From NCBI RefSeq assembly GCF_002257645.1, contig NZ_NQMO01000003.1, forward strand, positions 310,001 to 374,000: 64,000 bases of DNA, written 5' to 3'. This document shows, one piece after another, positions 17,086-26,709 of this stretch. The position numbers and the translations under genes are program-made. The notes below the pieces were generated by a model, which was given only the letters and a program-made list of their open reading frames with translations, did no database searches and was not told the DNA's origin. This DNA is from Paenibacillus sp. XY044 (GTDB lineage: Bacteria; Bacillota; Bacilli; Paenibacillales; Paenibacillaceae). Numbering within the stretch: the first letter of the stretch is position 1; each line of letters opens with the position of its first letter.

Positions 17086-19191
17086 ATGGCGAAAATTCGC
17101 GTTTTGGACGAGCACATAGCCAACCAGATTGCGGCCGGTGAAGTCGTGGAACGTCCCGCCTCGGTTGTGAAAGAACTGGTGGAGAACGCCATTGATGCCG
17201 GAAGCTCTCGGATAGAAGTTACGGTAGAGGAGGGCGGGCTTGAAAGCATCCGCGTGACCGACGACGGCGCGGGTATCGAGCCTGAGGACGTCAGCACCGC
17301 CTTTTACCGGCATGCGACGAGCAAAATCGAGAACAGCAGGGATCTGTTCAACATCACGAGCCTCGGATTTCGCGGTGAAGCGCTGCCGAGTATCGCCGCC
17401 GTGGCGAAAGTGGAATTAGTCACTTCCAGCACCGATAACGGGCTGGGGCGGCGAATCGTCATCGAAGGCGGCAGGCTCGTCACCGAAGAAGATACGGCGG
17501 CGCCGAAGGGAACCGACTTGACGGTTCGGGAGCTTTTCTACAATACGCCGGCGCGGTTGAAATATATGAAGACGATCCAGACGGAGCTGGGGCATATTTC
17601 CGATTATATGTACCGCATCGCCCTGTCGCATCCGGATATCGCGATTACGCTGCGGCATAACGGGAATGTGCTGCTGCAGACCGTCGGGAACGGGGATCTG
17701 CTCCAGGTCGTGGCTGCCATATACGGCCGGCAGGCCGCTAAGGCGCTGCTGCCGATTCATGCGGAGAACCTGGATTTTACGATCGACGGTTATGTCAGCC
17801 GTCCGGATTGGACCCGTTCGAACCGGAACGGGATTTCGATCATCGTCAACGGCCGCTACATCCGCAGCTACGGCTTGAATCAGGCCATTCAGCGCGCATA
17901 CCATACGCTGCTGCCGATCAATCGCTATCCGCTCGCCGTGCTGGAAGTCAAGATGCATCCTTCCCTGGTGGACGTCAACGTTCATCCGGCTAAGCTGGAA
18001 GTACGCTTCAGTAAAGAGCAGGAGCTGTTCCCTTTTGTAGAGACAAGCATCCACCAGGTGCTCCGGCAGGAAGTGCTCATTCCGCAGCCGGTCAAGCAGA
18101 GCATCGGCGGTAAGGATAAAGGGTCGTTCATCCAGGAGCAGTTTCATTTCTCCAAAAGCCCGTCCCCGCAGGACGGACCGATGGACGGACCGATGGACGG
18201 CCGGGAGGGCCCGCTGCCGCAGGATCCCGGCCCAGACAGTAAAACAGCGACTTCGGAAGCTAATAGCTCTGTTGCTCCGATGAATACACCCGGCAGTCAG
18301 CCGGTGAAGTCTCCTTTGACCGCAGGATCTGGAAACGCCGGTACGGGCTTTCCTGAGCTGCGTAACCAGACGCCGGGGCAGCACGCGTATTCCGGCCAGA
18401 GCGGCCCGACTACGGGAAGCGTGCAGAAGCCCGGTGAAGCTGCCTATGAGCAGCGGAAGCTTCCATATTCGGCGCGCGAGACGGTCCGCGAAAACGCGGT
18501 TCCCGGCTACCGGCTGAACTTGTCGCAGAGCGGCCGGGTATCGCAGAGCTCGAATCCGGCGCTGGCCAGCCGTCTGCTGGCGAGCACGGAGGCTCCGCCC
18601 GAAATTCCGCCTTTTCCGGAACTGACGCTGATCGGACAGCATCACGGGACATACCTGATCGCCCAAAACGCGGACGGGCTGTTTCTGATCGACCAGCACG
18701 CAGCGCATGAGCGGATCAATTACGAGTATTATTACGAGAAATTCGGACGCCCGGCCGATGCTTCCCAAGAGCTGCTGCTGCCGATAACGCTGGAGTTTAC
18801 GCCTTCGGAGACGGAGCAGTTGGCGCAGAAACTGCATTGGTTTGAGCAGGTCGGGGTATATTTGGAGCATTTCGGCGGACAGACCTTCCGCGTCGTCTCC
18901 CATCCGTACTGGTTCCCCAAAGGTGAGGAGAAAGCACTGATCGAAGAGATGGCCGAATGGGTCCTCAGCGAGCGCAGCATCGATTTGGCCAAGCTCCGCG
19001 AGACGTCGTCCATTCTCTGCTCCTGCAAAGCGTCGATCAAGGCGAACCAGAAGCTGACGGAGCACGAAGCGACGACGCTGCTGGACCGCCTGGCGGCATG
19101 CAGGCAGCCTTACACCTGCCCTCACGGGCGGCCGATCGTCGTTTCCTTTTCGACCTATGACCTGGAAAAGCTGTTTAAGCGTGTCATGTAA
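17086..19191 (+). CDS. mutL: DNA mismatch repair endonuclease MutL
   Basis: Couples mismatch recognition to strand incision. The N-terminal GHKL ATPase has ENAIDAG, DDGAGI and RGEALPSI. A linker of roughly 150 residues (about 340-500), rich in Pro, Gly and Ser and containing a short tandem GPMD repeat, leads to the dimerisation domain. That domain carries the endonuclease motif DQHAAHERINYE and the zinc-site residues in SCKASIKANQ and CPHGRP, so this is a nicking MutL, as expected where MutH is absent. GGGGGAA precedes the ATG at 17086; a start at 17068 is less likely. It follows mutS by 57 bases. Confidence 0.96.
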   Translation: MAKIRVLDEHIANQIAAGEVVERPASVVKELVENAIDAGSSRIEVTVEEGGLESIRVTDDGAGIEPEDVSTAFYRHATSKIENSRDLFNITSLGFRGEALPSIAAVAKVELVTSSTDNGLGRRIVIEGGRLVTEEDTAAPKGTDLTVRELFYNTPARLKYMKTIQTELGHISDYMYRIALSHPDIAITLRHNGNVLLQTVGNGDLLQVVAAIYGRQAAKALLPIHAENLDFTIDGYVSRPDWTRSNRNGISIIVNGRYIRSYGLNQAIQRAYHTLLPINRYPLAVLEVKMHPSLVDVNVHPAKLEVRFSKEQELFPFVETSIHQVLRQEVLIPQPVKQSIGGKDKGSFIQEQFHFSKSPSPQDGPMDGPMDGREGPLPQDPGPDSKTATSEANSSVAPMNTPGSQPVKSPLTAGSGNAGTGFPELRNQTPGQHAYSGQSGPTTGSVQKPGEAAYEQRKLPYSARETVRENAVPGYRLNLSQSGRVSQSSNPALASRLLASTEAPPEIPPFPELTLIGQHHGTYLIAQNADGLFLIDQHAAHERINYEYYYEKFGRPADASQELLLPITLEFTPSETEQLAQKLHWFEQVGVYLEHFGGQTFRVVSHPYWFPKGEEKALIEEMAEWVLSERSIDLAKLRETSSILCSCKASIKANQKLTEHEATTLLDRLAACRQPYTCPHGRPIVVSFSTYDLEKLFKRVM

Positions 19192-19331
19192 CGCGGCAGA
19201 GGCAGTTCATCACGGAGCGTGATGGAGAGCGACTGGAAGGGACGGTTCATAATACGGTTTAAGGTGTATAACTAAATCAACAGCGCATTTGCTTGGCAGG
19301 TGCCCGATAATATACAAGATTGGAGATTGTC

Positions 19332-20123
19332 ATGATTATTACGACGGGGGATAAAGCGGCCGAATCGATCGTGGGCCGGGCCATCGTCCTGGCCGGCGAG
19401 ACAGGGGGCAAGTACGTCCCGAGAAGCCACACCCCATTAACGAGAATGGCCAAAAAGCACGGCGATGACGAAATTATCGTCGTGCTGGACGGCGGAGCGA
19501 GGCTTGTCAGGCCGGGAAATCCGCCGATGGAGTTTCACCCCAGCATGGGTTTTGTCCGCGCCAAGCGGCTGATCAAGGGGGAGAGCGACCCGATGCTCGA
19601 AGCGGCGTCGATGACTGCGGGGGATACGGTGCTCGACTGTACGGCCGGCCTGGGATCCGATTCGCTTGTATTTGCGGTCAAAGGCGGGCCCGGCGCGCAT
19701 GTCACCGCAGTTGAAAGCTCGCCGGCGCTGGCGGCGCTGCTTGCTGAAGGGCTCGCCTACTACCGTTCCGGCCTGACCGAGGTGAATGAGGCCATGCGGC
19801 GGATTCAGGTGGCATGCGGCCATCATTTGGACGTGCTGCGTAAGCAGCCCGACAACAGCGTGGACATCGTGTATTTCGACCCGATGTTCCGCGAGCCGCT
19901 GATGGACTCTTCATCCATCAGCCCGCTGCGTGGATTTGCCAACAAAGACCCGCTGCAGGCGGAGAGCATCCGCGAAGCCGTCAGGGTCGCGCGCAAGACC
20001 GTCGTGCTGAAGGAAAAGAAGGGCAGCGGCGAATTTGCCCGCCTCGGCTTCATGCCGCTCGACCGGCCGCATTCAAAAATTTCGTATGGAGTGATATCTG
20101 TTGACCGACCGCTTGACAACTGA
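19332..20123 (+). CDS. class I SAM-dependent methyltransferase, RsmJ-like family
   Basis: Predicted methyltransferase of 263 residues. Motif I is VLDCTAGLGSDSLVFA (about 100-115), the acidic loop is VTAVESSPAL, and VYFDPMFREP (about 180-190) matches the DPMFP catalytic segment of the RsmJ family that makes m2G in 16S rRNA. The N-terminal ninety residues differ from the E. coli enzyme. The rRNA target is inferred. GGAG lies six bases before the ATG at 19332; the 3' end overlaps miaA by 23 bases, which argues for co-translation. Confidence 0.75.
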   Translation: MIITTGDKAAESIVGRAIVLAGETGGKYVPRSHTPLTRMAKKHGDDEIIVVLDGGARLVRPGNPPMEFHPSMGFVRAKRLIKGESDPMLEAASMTAGDTVLDCTAGLGSDSLVFAVKGGPGAHVTAVESSPALAALLAEGLAYYRSGLTEVNEAMRRIQVACGHHLDVLRKQPDNSVDIVYFDPMFREPLMDSSSISPLRGFANKDPLQAESIREAVRVARKTVVLKEKKGSGEFARLGFMPLDRPHSKISYGVISVDRPLDN

Positions 20124-21093
20124 GACGAAGCCGCGGCTGCTGGTGCTGATCGGCCCCACCGCCGTCGGTAAAACCAAAATGAGCATCGAGATCGCCAAGG
20201 CGCTGGGCTGCGAGATCATTTCCGGGGATTCCATGCAGGTCTACCGCCAGATGGACATCGGGACTGCGAAAATAACCGAAGAAGAGATGCAGGGCATTCC
20301 TCATCACCTGATCGACATTCATGATCCGAATGAAGCCTATTCGGTCGCCGAATTCCAGGAGGCATGCTCCCGGCTGATCACGGATATCCATGCCAGGGGC
20401 AAGCTGCCTTTTATCGTCGGGGGCACCGGTCTTTACGTGGAGTCGGTCTGCTACGGATTCCAGTTTGCCGATGCGGGAGAGGACAAAGCGTTCAGGCAGG
20501 AACAATTCGACTATGCGGAGCAGTACGGTGCCGAGGCGCTTCATGCGAGGCTGGCGGAAGTCGACCCGGAAAGCGCCATGAGACTGCATCCCCATGACCA
20601 AAGACGCATTATCCGGGCGCTTGAGATCTATCATTTGACGGGAGTCCCTCTTTCGGCCCAGTTGAAGAGCCAAACCCGGGAGTCGCCGTATCAATTATGC
20701 CTTGTCGGTTTGACAATGGATAGGCAAATGCTATATAAACGTATTGAAGCCCGTATCGATGAGATGCTGGAGCAGGGTTTGGTAGAAGAGGTTTCTTCTC
20801 TGCTGGATAAGGGCTACGGACCGGATCTGGTCTCGATGCAGGGACTGGGTTACAAACAGATCATCTCGTATTTGCAGGGTGAAGCGACCCTGGAAGAGGC
20901 TGTTGAAATTTTAAAGAGAGATACGCGCAGGTTTGCCAAACGCCAGCTGTCCTGGTTCCGCCATATGAAGGAAATTCAGTGGGTGGACGTCACGGACACG
21001 GGAAATTTTCTCGCGAATTTCGCCGCAATCCGTGATATAATAGCAGGAAAGTTTCTCTTAAATCTTGAATATACTTCAAAACAATCTAATTGA
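20101..21093 (+). CDS. miaA: tRNA dimethylallyltransferase
   Basis: Adds the dimethylallyl group to A37 of tRNAs reading UNN codons. P-loop GPTAVGKT near residue 19, [17 protein letters not shown], the IPHHLIDI segment, GGTGLYV, and the [12 protein letters not shown] helix are all present. The 330-residue length is slightly above the usual 310-315 because of a C-terminal extension. TTG start, preceded by GGAGTGA. It overlaps the upstream methyltransferase gene, and its 3' end contains the hfq promoter. Confidence 0.95.
   Translation: MTDRLTTETKPRLLVLIGPTAVGKTKMSIEIAKALGCEIISGDSMQVYRQMDIGTAKITEEEMQGIPHHLIDIHDPNEAYSVAEFQEACSRLITDIHARGKLPFIVGGTGLYVESVCYGFQFADAGEDKAFRQEQFDYAEQYGAEALHARLAEVDPESAMRLHPHDQRRIIRALEIYHLTGVPLSAQLKSQTRESPYQLCLVGLTMDRQMLYKRIEARIDEMLEQGLVEEVSSLLDKGYGPDLVSMQGLGYKQIISYLQGEATLEEAVEILKRDTRRFAKRQLSWFRHMKEIQWVDVTDTGNFLANFAAIRDIIAGKFLLNLEYTSKQSN
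21033..21041 (+). promoter_or_regulatory. extended -10 promoter for hfq inside miaA
   Basis: TGATATAAT, a TGn-TATAAT element 72 bases before the hfq start, within the last miaA codons. Confidence 0.5.
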
Positions 21094-21112
21094 ATCGTTG
21101 GGGGTACGGCTA

Positions 21113-21352
21113 ATGAACAAATCCATCAATATCCAAGATACATTTTTAAACCAGCTTCGCAAAGAAAACATCCCTGTCACCATTTTTCTTGTGAACGGAT
21201 TTCAAATCAGAGGCTTAATTAAGGCGTTTGACAACTTTACCGTTGTGGTGGATACGGACGGCAAGCAGCAAATGCTGTTTAAGCATGCGATTTCAACGGT
21301 CACGCCTCAACGCAATGTATCCCTGATGCAGGAAACCCAAAACGAGGTATAA
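21113..21352 (+). CDS. hfq: RNA chaperone Hfq
   Basis: Sm-like protein forming hexameric rings that bind small RNAs and mRNAs. The 79 residues carry the Sm1 motif ([19 protein letters not shown]) and Sm2 (LFKHAISTV), with Gln8-type distal-face residue in [12 protein letters not shown]. The C-terminal tail is short, as in other Firmicutes. GGGGGT precedes the ATG, which is preferred over an in-frame ATG at 21065. Follows miaA as in most Bacilli. Confidence 0.95.
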   Translation: MNKSINIQDTFLNQLRKENIPVTIFLVNGFQIRGLIKAFDNFTVVVDTDGKQQMLFKHAISTVTPQRNVSLMQETQNEV

Positions 21353-21475
21353 TTTAACAGGACTAGCCTCATAGCTGAAACTTTTTCAAATGACTTTCGT
21401 TAAAGAGTATAGGATGGCGGGGATGCGGGTAAATCCGTTATAGACGTTCATTCTGTAAGCATAGGAATTGGAGCG

Positions 21476-21502
21476 GAGCAACCTGCAAGGGTTGTTCTTT
21501 TC
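21476..21502 (+). terminator. terminator after hfq
   Basis: GAGCAACC-TGCAAG-GGTTGTTC stem (one G-U pair) followed by TTTTC. Confidence 0.6.
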
Positions 21503-21542
21503 ATTCCGAGCTTAGAAATTAAAAGGGAGTCAGGAGGGTACC

Positions 21543-24233
21543 ATGGATAACAACAAGCTGTCGAGGTCTGATAAAAACAAAGAACAGCCCAAGACAATGA
21601 AAAAGACAACCAAGAAGAAGAAAAAAATATCCGGAAAGCGCGTGTTTTGGACATTGTTTTTCACCTGTGCATTTGCTATCTTCTGTGCGCTTGCCGGATA
21701 TTTGTATATTACGGTCAACGGGGAGCGCCTGCTGCAGGCGAACAAGGATAAGCTGACCGTTCACGAAACATCCAAAGTCTTCGACCGCAACGGCAATCTG
21801 ATGGGCGAGCTGTCCCTGCAGAAGAGCGATCCGGTCCAGAGCGAGGATATTCCGAAGCTGCTGAAGGATGCCTTTGTGGCAACCGAGGACAAACGCTTCT
21901 ACGAGCACAGCGGCGTCGACCTGTGGTCGATCGGCCGGGCGGCAGTCAAGGACGTCATCGCCAGATCTAAGGTCGAAGGCGGCAGTACCATTACGCAGCA
22001 GCTCGCCAAAAACATTTTCCTGACGCGGGACAAAACGTTCTTCCGGAAGGCGACCGAGGTGTCCATCGCCATGGCGCTGGAACGGAACAAGACCAAAGAT
22101 GAAATCATTACGATGTATTTGAACCGTATTCCTTTCGGCGGGCAGATATATGGCATAAAAGAAGCGTCAAAGTATTATTTCGGCAAAAGCAATTTGAATG
22201 ATTTGAAAGTGTGGGAAATGGCCACCCTAGCGGCAATGCCGAAGGGGCCTTCGAAATACAACCCGGTGCGCAATCCGGACTTGTCCATGCAGCGCCGCGC
22301 CGTCGTGCTGAACCTGATGGCCCAGGAAGGGTACATCACGCAGGAAGAGGCCGATGCCGCGAAAAAAGTCGAATATACGTATAAACCGCCGAAAAAACAG
22401 CAGCAGTACCAGAACTTTATGGACTATGTCATGAACGAGGCAGAAGACGTTACCGGTCTCAGCGAAGACGATCTGAACATCGGCGGATATAAAATTTATA
22501 CGACGATGGACGCGAACGCCCAGAAGGTGCTGGAGAAAGAGTTCGCGGACGAATCGAACTTCGAGAAAAGCCCCGATGACCAGCCGGTACAGGGCTCCAT
22601 GGTCATCATGAACCAGGAATCAGGCGCGCTCGTCGCGCTGCTCGGCGGACGGGATTACCAGCGCGGCGGCTACAGCCGAGTCACGAACAGCCGCAGGCAG
22701 CCGGGTTCGGCCTTTAAGCCGATCGTCTCCTACGCGCCAGCGCTGGAAAGCGGCAAGTTCGATATGAACTCGCCGCTCAGTAACAAGAAGCAGTGCTTCG
22801 GCAGCTACTGCCCAGGCAACCTGCACGGATATTCGGACACGATCGGCATGCCCGAAGCGATCCAGAAATCCGAGAACATTCCAGCTGTATGGCTGCTGAA
22901 TCAAATCGGGGTGAATACCGGCTTTAAATTCGCTGAATCCCTCGGCATTCAGCTGACCGAAGACGACAAGAACCTGGCGATGGCGCTCGGCGGCATCAGC
23001 AAGGGAACGAACACGCTGGAAATGGCCCAGGCCTACAGCGCCTTTGCCAACGGCGGCAAGATGAACGAGGCATACTCGATCAAGAAAATCGTCGACAGCG
23101 ACGAGAAACCGGTATATGAGCATAAAGACAGCGCCAAGAAAGTGATGAGCGAAAATACCGCATACCAAATGACCGAAATGATGAAGAAGGTCGTTGAAGA
23201 CGGCACGGGACGGAAGGCAAAGATCAACCGTCCGGTGGCGGGTAAGACGGGCACGACGCAGAGCGGCTATACCGGCGTCAAATCGAACCGCGACGTATGG
23301 TTCGTCGGTTACACGCCGGAGCTGACCGCAGCGGTTTGGATGGGCTACGACAAGCCGGACAAAACGCATCTTCTGCACAACAGCAGTCCACTGGCGGCCT
23401 CTTTCTGGGGCAAGGTCATGGAGCAGGTCGTGAAGGAATTCCCTGAGAAACAATTCCCGGTTCCGGACAACGTGAAGGAGCAGGAACCTGTGAATGAGCC
23501 GGAACAGGATCAGAATCAAGGCCACGTAAGCGGCTTGAGTGCGGATTACAACATCGACACGCAGACGGTGACGCTGGGCTGGAACGGCGTCGACTCCGGT
23601 GACGCTCAGTACCGCGTCTACCGTAAAGAATCGTCTGAAGCGAACTACTCGCTGATTCTGGATGGCGTATCCGGTACAACAGCCCAGGACATGGGGGCAT
23701 TGCCTGGTATGACGTACGAATACTATGTCACGGCATACTTCCCGGATTCGGGTACTGAGTCGGATCCGTCCAACACGGTACAGATCACGATCGATACACC
23801 GCCTGACGAACAAAACCCGCCTGATCAGAACAACGGAGACAACGGTCAGGATGGAAACGGTAATCCGGATAACGGCAATCCCGACAATGGCCAAAGCGGT
23901 GACAACGGCAGCAACGGTAACATGGGTAACGGAAATGGAAGCAACAACGGCAATAACGGAAATGGGAATGACGGCTTCCCGGGCAATAACGGGAACGGCA
24001 ACGGTAACGGCGCCTCCAATGGAAACAACGGCAACGGCAATGGCAATGGCAGCAGCGGGGGCTCAAGCGGAGACACAACCGGCGACAGCGGTACAGGTAC
24101 GGTGGCCCCGCCGGAGACCGGCGGAACGACCGACAGCGGCAGCGGTGATGGAACCGGAAGCACCGACGGAACGCCACCGCAAAGCCCGGGTGATTCCAGC
24201 GGCGGCAGTACGGGAACCGTGACCACCCCTTAA
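21543..24233 (+). CDS. class A penicillin-binding protein (PBP1 type)
   Basis: Bifunctional peptidoglycan synthase of 896 residues. A very basic cytosolic N-terminus (KKTTKKKKK) leads to one membrane helix (about 38-60). The glycosyltransferase domain has EDKRFYEHSGVD with the catalytic Glu, GGSTITQQLAKN and NRIPFGGQIYG. The transpeptidase domain has SAFK (nucleophile Ser near 388), SEN and KTGTT (near 567). A fibronectin type III-like module (about 665-750) and a 130-residue Asn/Gly-rich tail follow. It resembles Bacillus PonA, but spore formers carry several paralogues. GGAGG precedes the ATG; monocistronic. Confidence 0.93.
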   Translation: MDNNKLSRSDKNKEQPKTMKKTTKKKKKISGKRVFWTLFFTCAFAIFCALAGYLYITVNGERLLQANKDKLTVHETSKVFDRNGNLMGELSLQKSDPVQSEDIPKLLKDAFVATEDKRFYEHSGVDLWSIGRAAVKDVIARSKVEGGSTITQQLAKNIFLTRDKTFFRKATEVSIAMALERNKTKDEIITMYLNRIPFGGQIYGIKEASKYYFGKSNLNDLKVWEMATLAAMPKGPSKYNPVRNPDLSMQRRAVVLNLMAQEGYITQEEADAAKKVEYTYKPPKKQQQYQNFMDYVMNEAEDVTGLSEDDLNIGGYKIYTTMDANAQKVLEKEFADESNFEKSPDDQPVQGSMVIMNQESGALVALLGGRDYQRGGYSRVTNSRRQPGSAFKPIVSYAPALESGKFDMNSPLSNKKQCFGSYCPGNLHGYSDTIGMPEAIQKSENIPAVWLLNQIGVNTGFKFAESLGIQLTEDDKNLAMALGGISKGTNTLEMAQAYSAFANGGKMNEAYSIKKIVDSDEKPVYEHKDSAKKVMSENTAYQMTEMMKKVVEDGTGRKAKINRPVAGKTGTTQSGYTGVKSNRDVWFVGYTPELTAAVWMGYDKPDKTHLLHNSSPLAASFWGKVMEQVVKEFPEKQFPVPDNVKEQEPVNEPEQDQNQGHVSGLSADYNIDTQTVTLGWNGVDSGDAQYRVYRKESSEANYSLILDGVSGTTAQDMGALPGMTYEYYVTAYFPDSGTESDPSNTVQITIDTPPDEQNPPDQNNGDNGQDGNGNPDNGNPDNGQSGDNGSNGNMGNGNGSNNGNNGNGNDGFPGNNGNGNGNGASNGNNGNGNGNGSSGGSSGDTTGDSGTGTVAPPETGGTTDSGSGDGTGSTDGTPPQSPGDSSGGSTGTVTTP
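23820..24070 (+). repeat. low-complexity Asn-Gly coding repeat in the PBP tail
   Basis: Degenerate short tandem units of AAC-GGN and GGN-AAT codons encode an N/G/D-rich stretch of about 80 residues. Unequal unit length and codon variation indicate an old, drifting repeat prone to length change. Confidence 0.75.
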
Positions 24234-24250
24234 CCGATCAGATGAGTTTC

Positions 24251-24280
24251 AGACCCCCTTACATTGGGGGTCTTTTTTTT
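24251..24280 (+). terminator. terminator of the PBP gene
   Basis: AGACCCCC/GGGGGTCT stem with a TTACATT loop and eight T. Confidence 0.93.
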
Positions 24281-24366
24281 ATTGCCCGCTCTCGATCAGG
24301 CAATATTTTGAGTGTGATTCCCAAATGTGATAAGCTGAAGACACCATATTGGAGAGGGAATTCTCT

Positions 24367-24924
24367 ATGAAACGAAAATTTGGAGATCGAGCGAACTGGC
24401 GCCGGATTTCCCGCCGCCGCTTCGCCTGCCGTTATGTTGAGAGCGAAGCATTCACAGGCTATATTACGCTGTACACGATATACAACCTGAAAGAGCCGCT
24501 CTGGAAAAACTACGGAAACCACACATACCGGATCGCGGATAAAGGATATTCTTGGCTGCAGTATTTTCCCCATAACAGTCATTACATCGTGACGGCGATG
24601 TTCGACGAGCGGAGCGAAATCATCCAGTGGTACATCGATACCTGCAAAACGCAGGGAGTCACGGAGCAGGGCGTACCTTGGTTTGACGATTTGTATCTGG
24701 ATGTGGTCGTCCTCCGCAACGGTGAGGTGTTCCTATTGGATGAGGACGAATTGGAAGAGGCGCTGACCCGGGGGGATATTACCAAGGAAGATTACCAATT
24801 GGCCATCTCAACGGCGAAAAGCGTTCTAAAAGCCATTGATGCGCACCAGTTTCCGTATTTCCTGATGTCGCTTGAGGACCGGAAGCGTCTTTTTGACAAC
24901 GGTGAATTCCGGAGGAAGCCATGA
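24367..24924 (+). CDS. DUF402 family protein
   Basis: A 185-residue cytosolic protein with a DUF402 domain: the segments WYIDTCKTQG, VPWFDDLYLDVVVL and LLDEDELEEAL hold the conserved acidic residues that bind divalent metal in characterised members, which hydrolyse nucleoside di/triphosphates. The basic N-terminus (KRKFGDRANWRRISRRRF) differs from B. subtilis YgaC, so this is a separate subgroup and the substrate is uncertain. GGAGAGG is nine bases before the ATG. The stop overlaps the next start by four bases (ATGA). Confidence 0.75.
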   Translation: MKRKFGDRANWRRISRRRFACRYVESEAFTGYITLYTIYNLKEPLWKNYGNHTYRIADKGYSWLQYFPHNSHYIVTAMFDERSEIIQWYIDTCKTQGVTEQGVPWFDDLYLDVVVLRNGEVFLLDEDELEEALTRGDITKEDYQLAISTAKSVLKAIDAHQFPYFLMSLEDRKRLFDNGEFRRKP

Positions 24925-25577
24925 ACGCCCGCAGCGGGGGACCGGTGACCGTAACTAGGCGCAAAAAGATGTCCGTTCTTCGAAAGCTGCTGATTGCTTT
25001 CGCCGTTCTGATCCTGCTCGGGCTGATGTGGATCGGGTACGCATGGCGGCTCATGAACGCGGCTCACAGTTCCGTACCGGCATCGGCGAGCGACGTCGGC
25101 ATTATCCTCGGTGCATCGATGTGGGGGGACTCGCCGAGCCCTGGACTCAGGGAACGTCTGGACGAAGGGCTTCGTCTCTATCAGGAGGGCAAGTTTTCGT
25201 ATATTATGGTTACCGGCGGCCTGGACCGGGCGGATTACAAGTATACCGAGGCCGAAGGCATGCGGAATTATCTGGTGGACCACGGCGTGCCGGCATCGGC
25301 TATCATTCTTGAAAACAAGGCAACGAGCACCTATGAAAATTTGCTGTTCAGCCAGGAGATTATGAGAGAACGGGGATGGCAAAGCACCGTCATCGTCACG
25401 CATCAATACCATGGCATGCGCTCACTAGACATCGCGAAATTTCTGAACTATACCCGCCCGGCCCTTGGTTTAACAGAGTCCAGAACGCTGCAGATGAAGT
25501 ACCACAAGCCGCGGGAAGTGCTGGCCTACACCAAATGGAAGCTGGATGAGCTGCTGCTGCTGACGGGCCTGAAATAG
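24921..25577 (+). CDS. YdcF/SanA family (DUF218) membrane protein
   Basis: A 218-residue protein with one N-terminal membrane helix (about 22-42) and an external DUF218 domain: VGIILGASMWGDSPSP, IMVTGGLDRAD, the acidic E-A-E-GMRNYL element, ILENKATSTYENLLFS and VIVTHQYHGMRSL. Family members are linked to envelope integrity and vancomycin sensitivity, without a settled reaction. Translationally coupled to the DUF402 gene through an ATGA overlap. Confidence 0.82.
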   Translation: MNARSGGPVTVTRRKKMSVLRKLLIAFAVLILLGLMWIGYAWRLMNAAHSSVPASASDVGIILGASMWGDSPSPGLRERLDEGLRLYQEGKFSYIMVTGGLDRADYKYTEAEGMRNYLVDHGVPASAIILENKATSTYENLLFSQEIMRERGWQSTVIVTHQYHGMRSLDIAKFLNYTRPALGLTESRTLQMKYHKPREVLAYTKWKLDELLLLTGLK

Positions 25578-25661
25578 ATGGGAAACTGCTAATAACGCCT
25601 GGGCAAGTAGAATACATTGAATAGAGAATACATCTCTGTAGATAAATGAGGTGATGGATGC

Positions 25662-26660
25662 ATGAACGGGCGTATAGCGGCCGCGAACGGCCGGCCGGAA
25701 GGCAGGCCATCCAGACAAATCAATGTGATTTTGCGCAGCCAGGAGCCTCCTGTCGTCAGCAGCGCCGTTCCGGAGAAGGAACCGGTCCCTGCCCAGAAAA
25801 ACACAGCTCAGCACAGCTTGTATCAAGAAATTCAAAAAGAGCTGGATCAGCTGGTAGGGCTGGACAGCATCAAGGAATTCGTGTTTGAAATTTACGCCAT
25901 GCTCCAAATCGCCCATATGCGTCAAGAAGCGGGGCTGGCCAGCGGCGGACATGTATATCATATGGTGTTTAAAGGAAACCCCGGTACGGGTAAAACCACA
26001 GTAGCACGAATCATCGCCAAGCTGTTTCAAAAAATGGGTGTGCTGAGCAAAGGCCACCTGATCGAAGTCGAACGCGCCGACCTCGTCGGCGAGTATATTG
26101 GACATACCGCGCAGAAAACTAGGGATTTGGTGAAGAAGGCGCTTGGCGGCATTCTCTTTATCGATGAAGCCTACAGCCTGGCCAGAGGCGGCGAGAAAGA
26201 CTTCGGCAAAGAGGCGATCGATACGCTGGTCAAGGCGATGGAAGACCACAAAAATCAATTCATTCTGATCCTTGCCGGATATTCCGAGGAGATTGATTTT
26301 TTTCTGCAGACGAATCCGGGGCTGCCTTCGCGTTTTCCGATCCAGGTGGATTTCCCCGATTATACGATTGACCAGCTTATCCAGATCTCCGAGCTGATGG
26401 CCAAGGAGCGGGACTACATCCTGATGCCGCAGGCGATACTAAAATTGAGGCAGCACCTGATTCAGGAAAAAGACCATAGCGAGCATGCCTTCAGCAATGC
26501 GAGATACGTGCGCAACACGATCGAGAAATCCATCCGGAATCAGGCTGTGCGGCTGCTGAATCATTATTCGAACAGCAATCCCGGCAAGCTGGAGCTGATG
26601 ACGCTCCGGACCGAGGATTTCAAGCTGGAGGCCAAAGGCGCATCGGGCAGTTTGAACTGA
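25662..26660 (+). CDS. spoVK: stage V sporulation protein K, AAA+ ATPase
   Basis: AAA+ ATPase of the CbxX/CfxQ (RuBisCO-activase-like) group, needed for spore maturation in B. subtilis. Walker A GNPGTGKTT near residue 106, Walker B ILFIDEAYSL near 165, sensor 1 ILILAGYSEE, arginine-finger region PSRF, and sensor 2 in SNARYVRNTIEKSIRNQ. The first 60 residues are basic and variable. GAGGTGAT precedes the ATG by seven bases. Sits upstream of hflX as in B. subtilis. A direct repeat AATACAT lies upstream but does not make a proper sigma-E promoter. Confidence 0.93.
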   Translation: MNGRIAAANGRPEGRPSRQINVILRSQEPPVVSSAVPEKEPVPAQKNTAQHSLYQEIQKELDQLVGLDSIKEFVFEIYAMLQIAHMRQEAGLASGGHVYHMVFKGNPGTGKTTVARIIAKLFQKMGVLSKGHLIEVERADLVGEYIGHTAQKTRDLVKKALGGILFIDEAYSLARGGEKDFGKEAIDTLVKAMEDHKNQFILILAGYSEEIDFFLQTNPGLPSRFPIQVDFPDYTIDQLIQISELMAKERDYILMPQAILKLRQHLIQEKDHSEHAFSNARYVRNTIEKSIRNQAVRLLNHYSNSNPGKLELMTLRTEDFKLEAKGASGSLN

Positions 26661-26709
26661 TCTACATTTTGCAGCAATGGACGCTGGAGTTGAAAAGGAG
26701 CAGATCATC

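Noticed and set aside
18170..18210. Tandem GGACCGATGGAC repeat in mutL
   Set aside because: Two to three short copies in the variable linker of MutL; ordinary linker drift rather than a functional element.
15409..19125. Long minus-strand open frames (506 and 569 codons) opposite mutS and mutL
   Set aside because: Antisense shadows of GC-rich conserved genes. No ribosome binding sites and no recognisable domains; the plus-strand frames are unmistakable.
22620..23894. 424-codon minus-strand frame opposite the PBP gene
   Set aside because: Shadow of a clear class A PBP; Arg/Val/Leu-rich composition without motifs.
23820..24070. Repetitive region considered as a CRISPR-like array
   Set aside because: Units are tiny, uneven and in frame within the PBP coding region; it is low-complexity protein sequence.
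25610..25634. Direct repeat AATACAT as a sigma-E promoter of spoVK
   Set aside because: The -10 lacks the leading C and final T, and the two copies are only ten bases apart, so they cannot be a -35/-10 pair.
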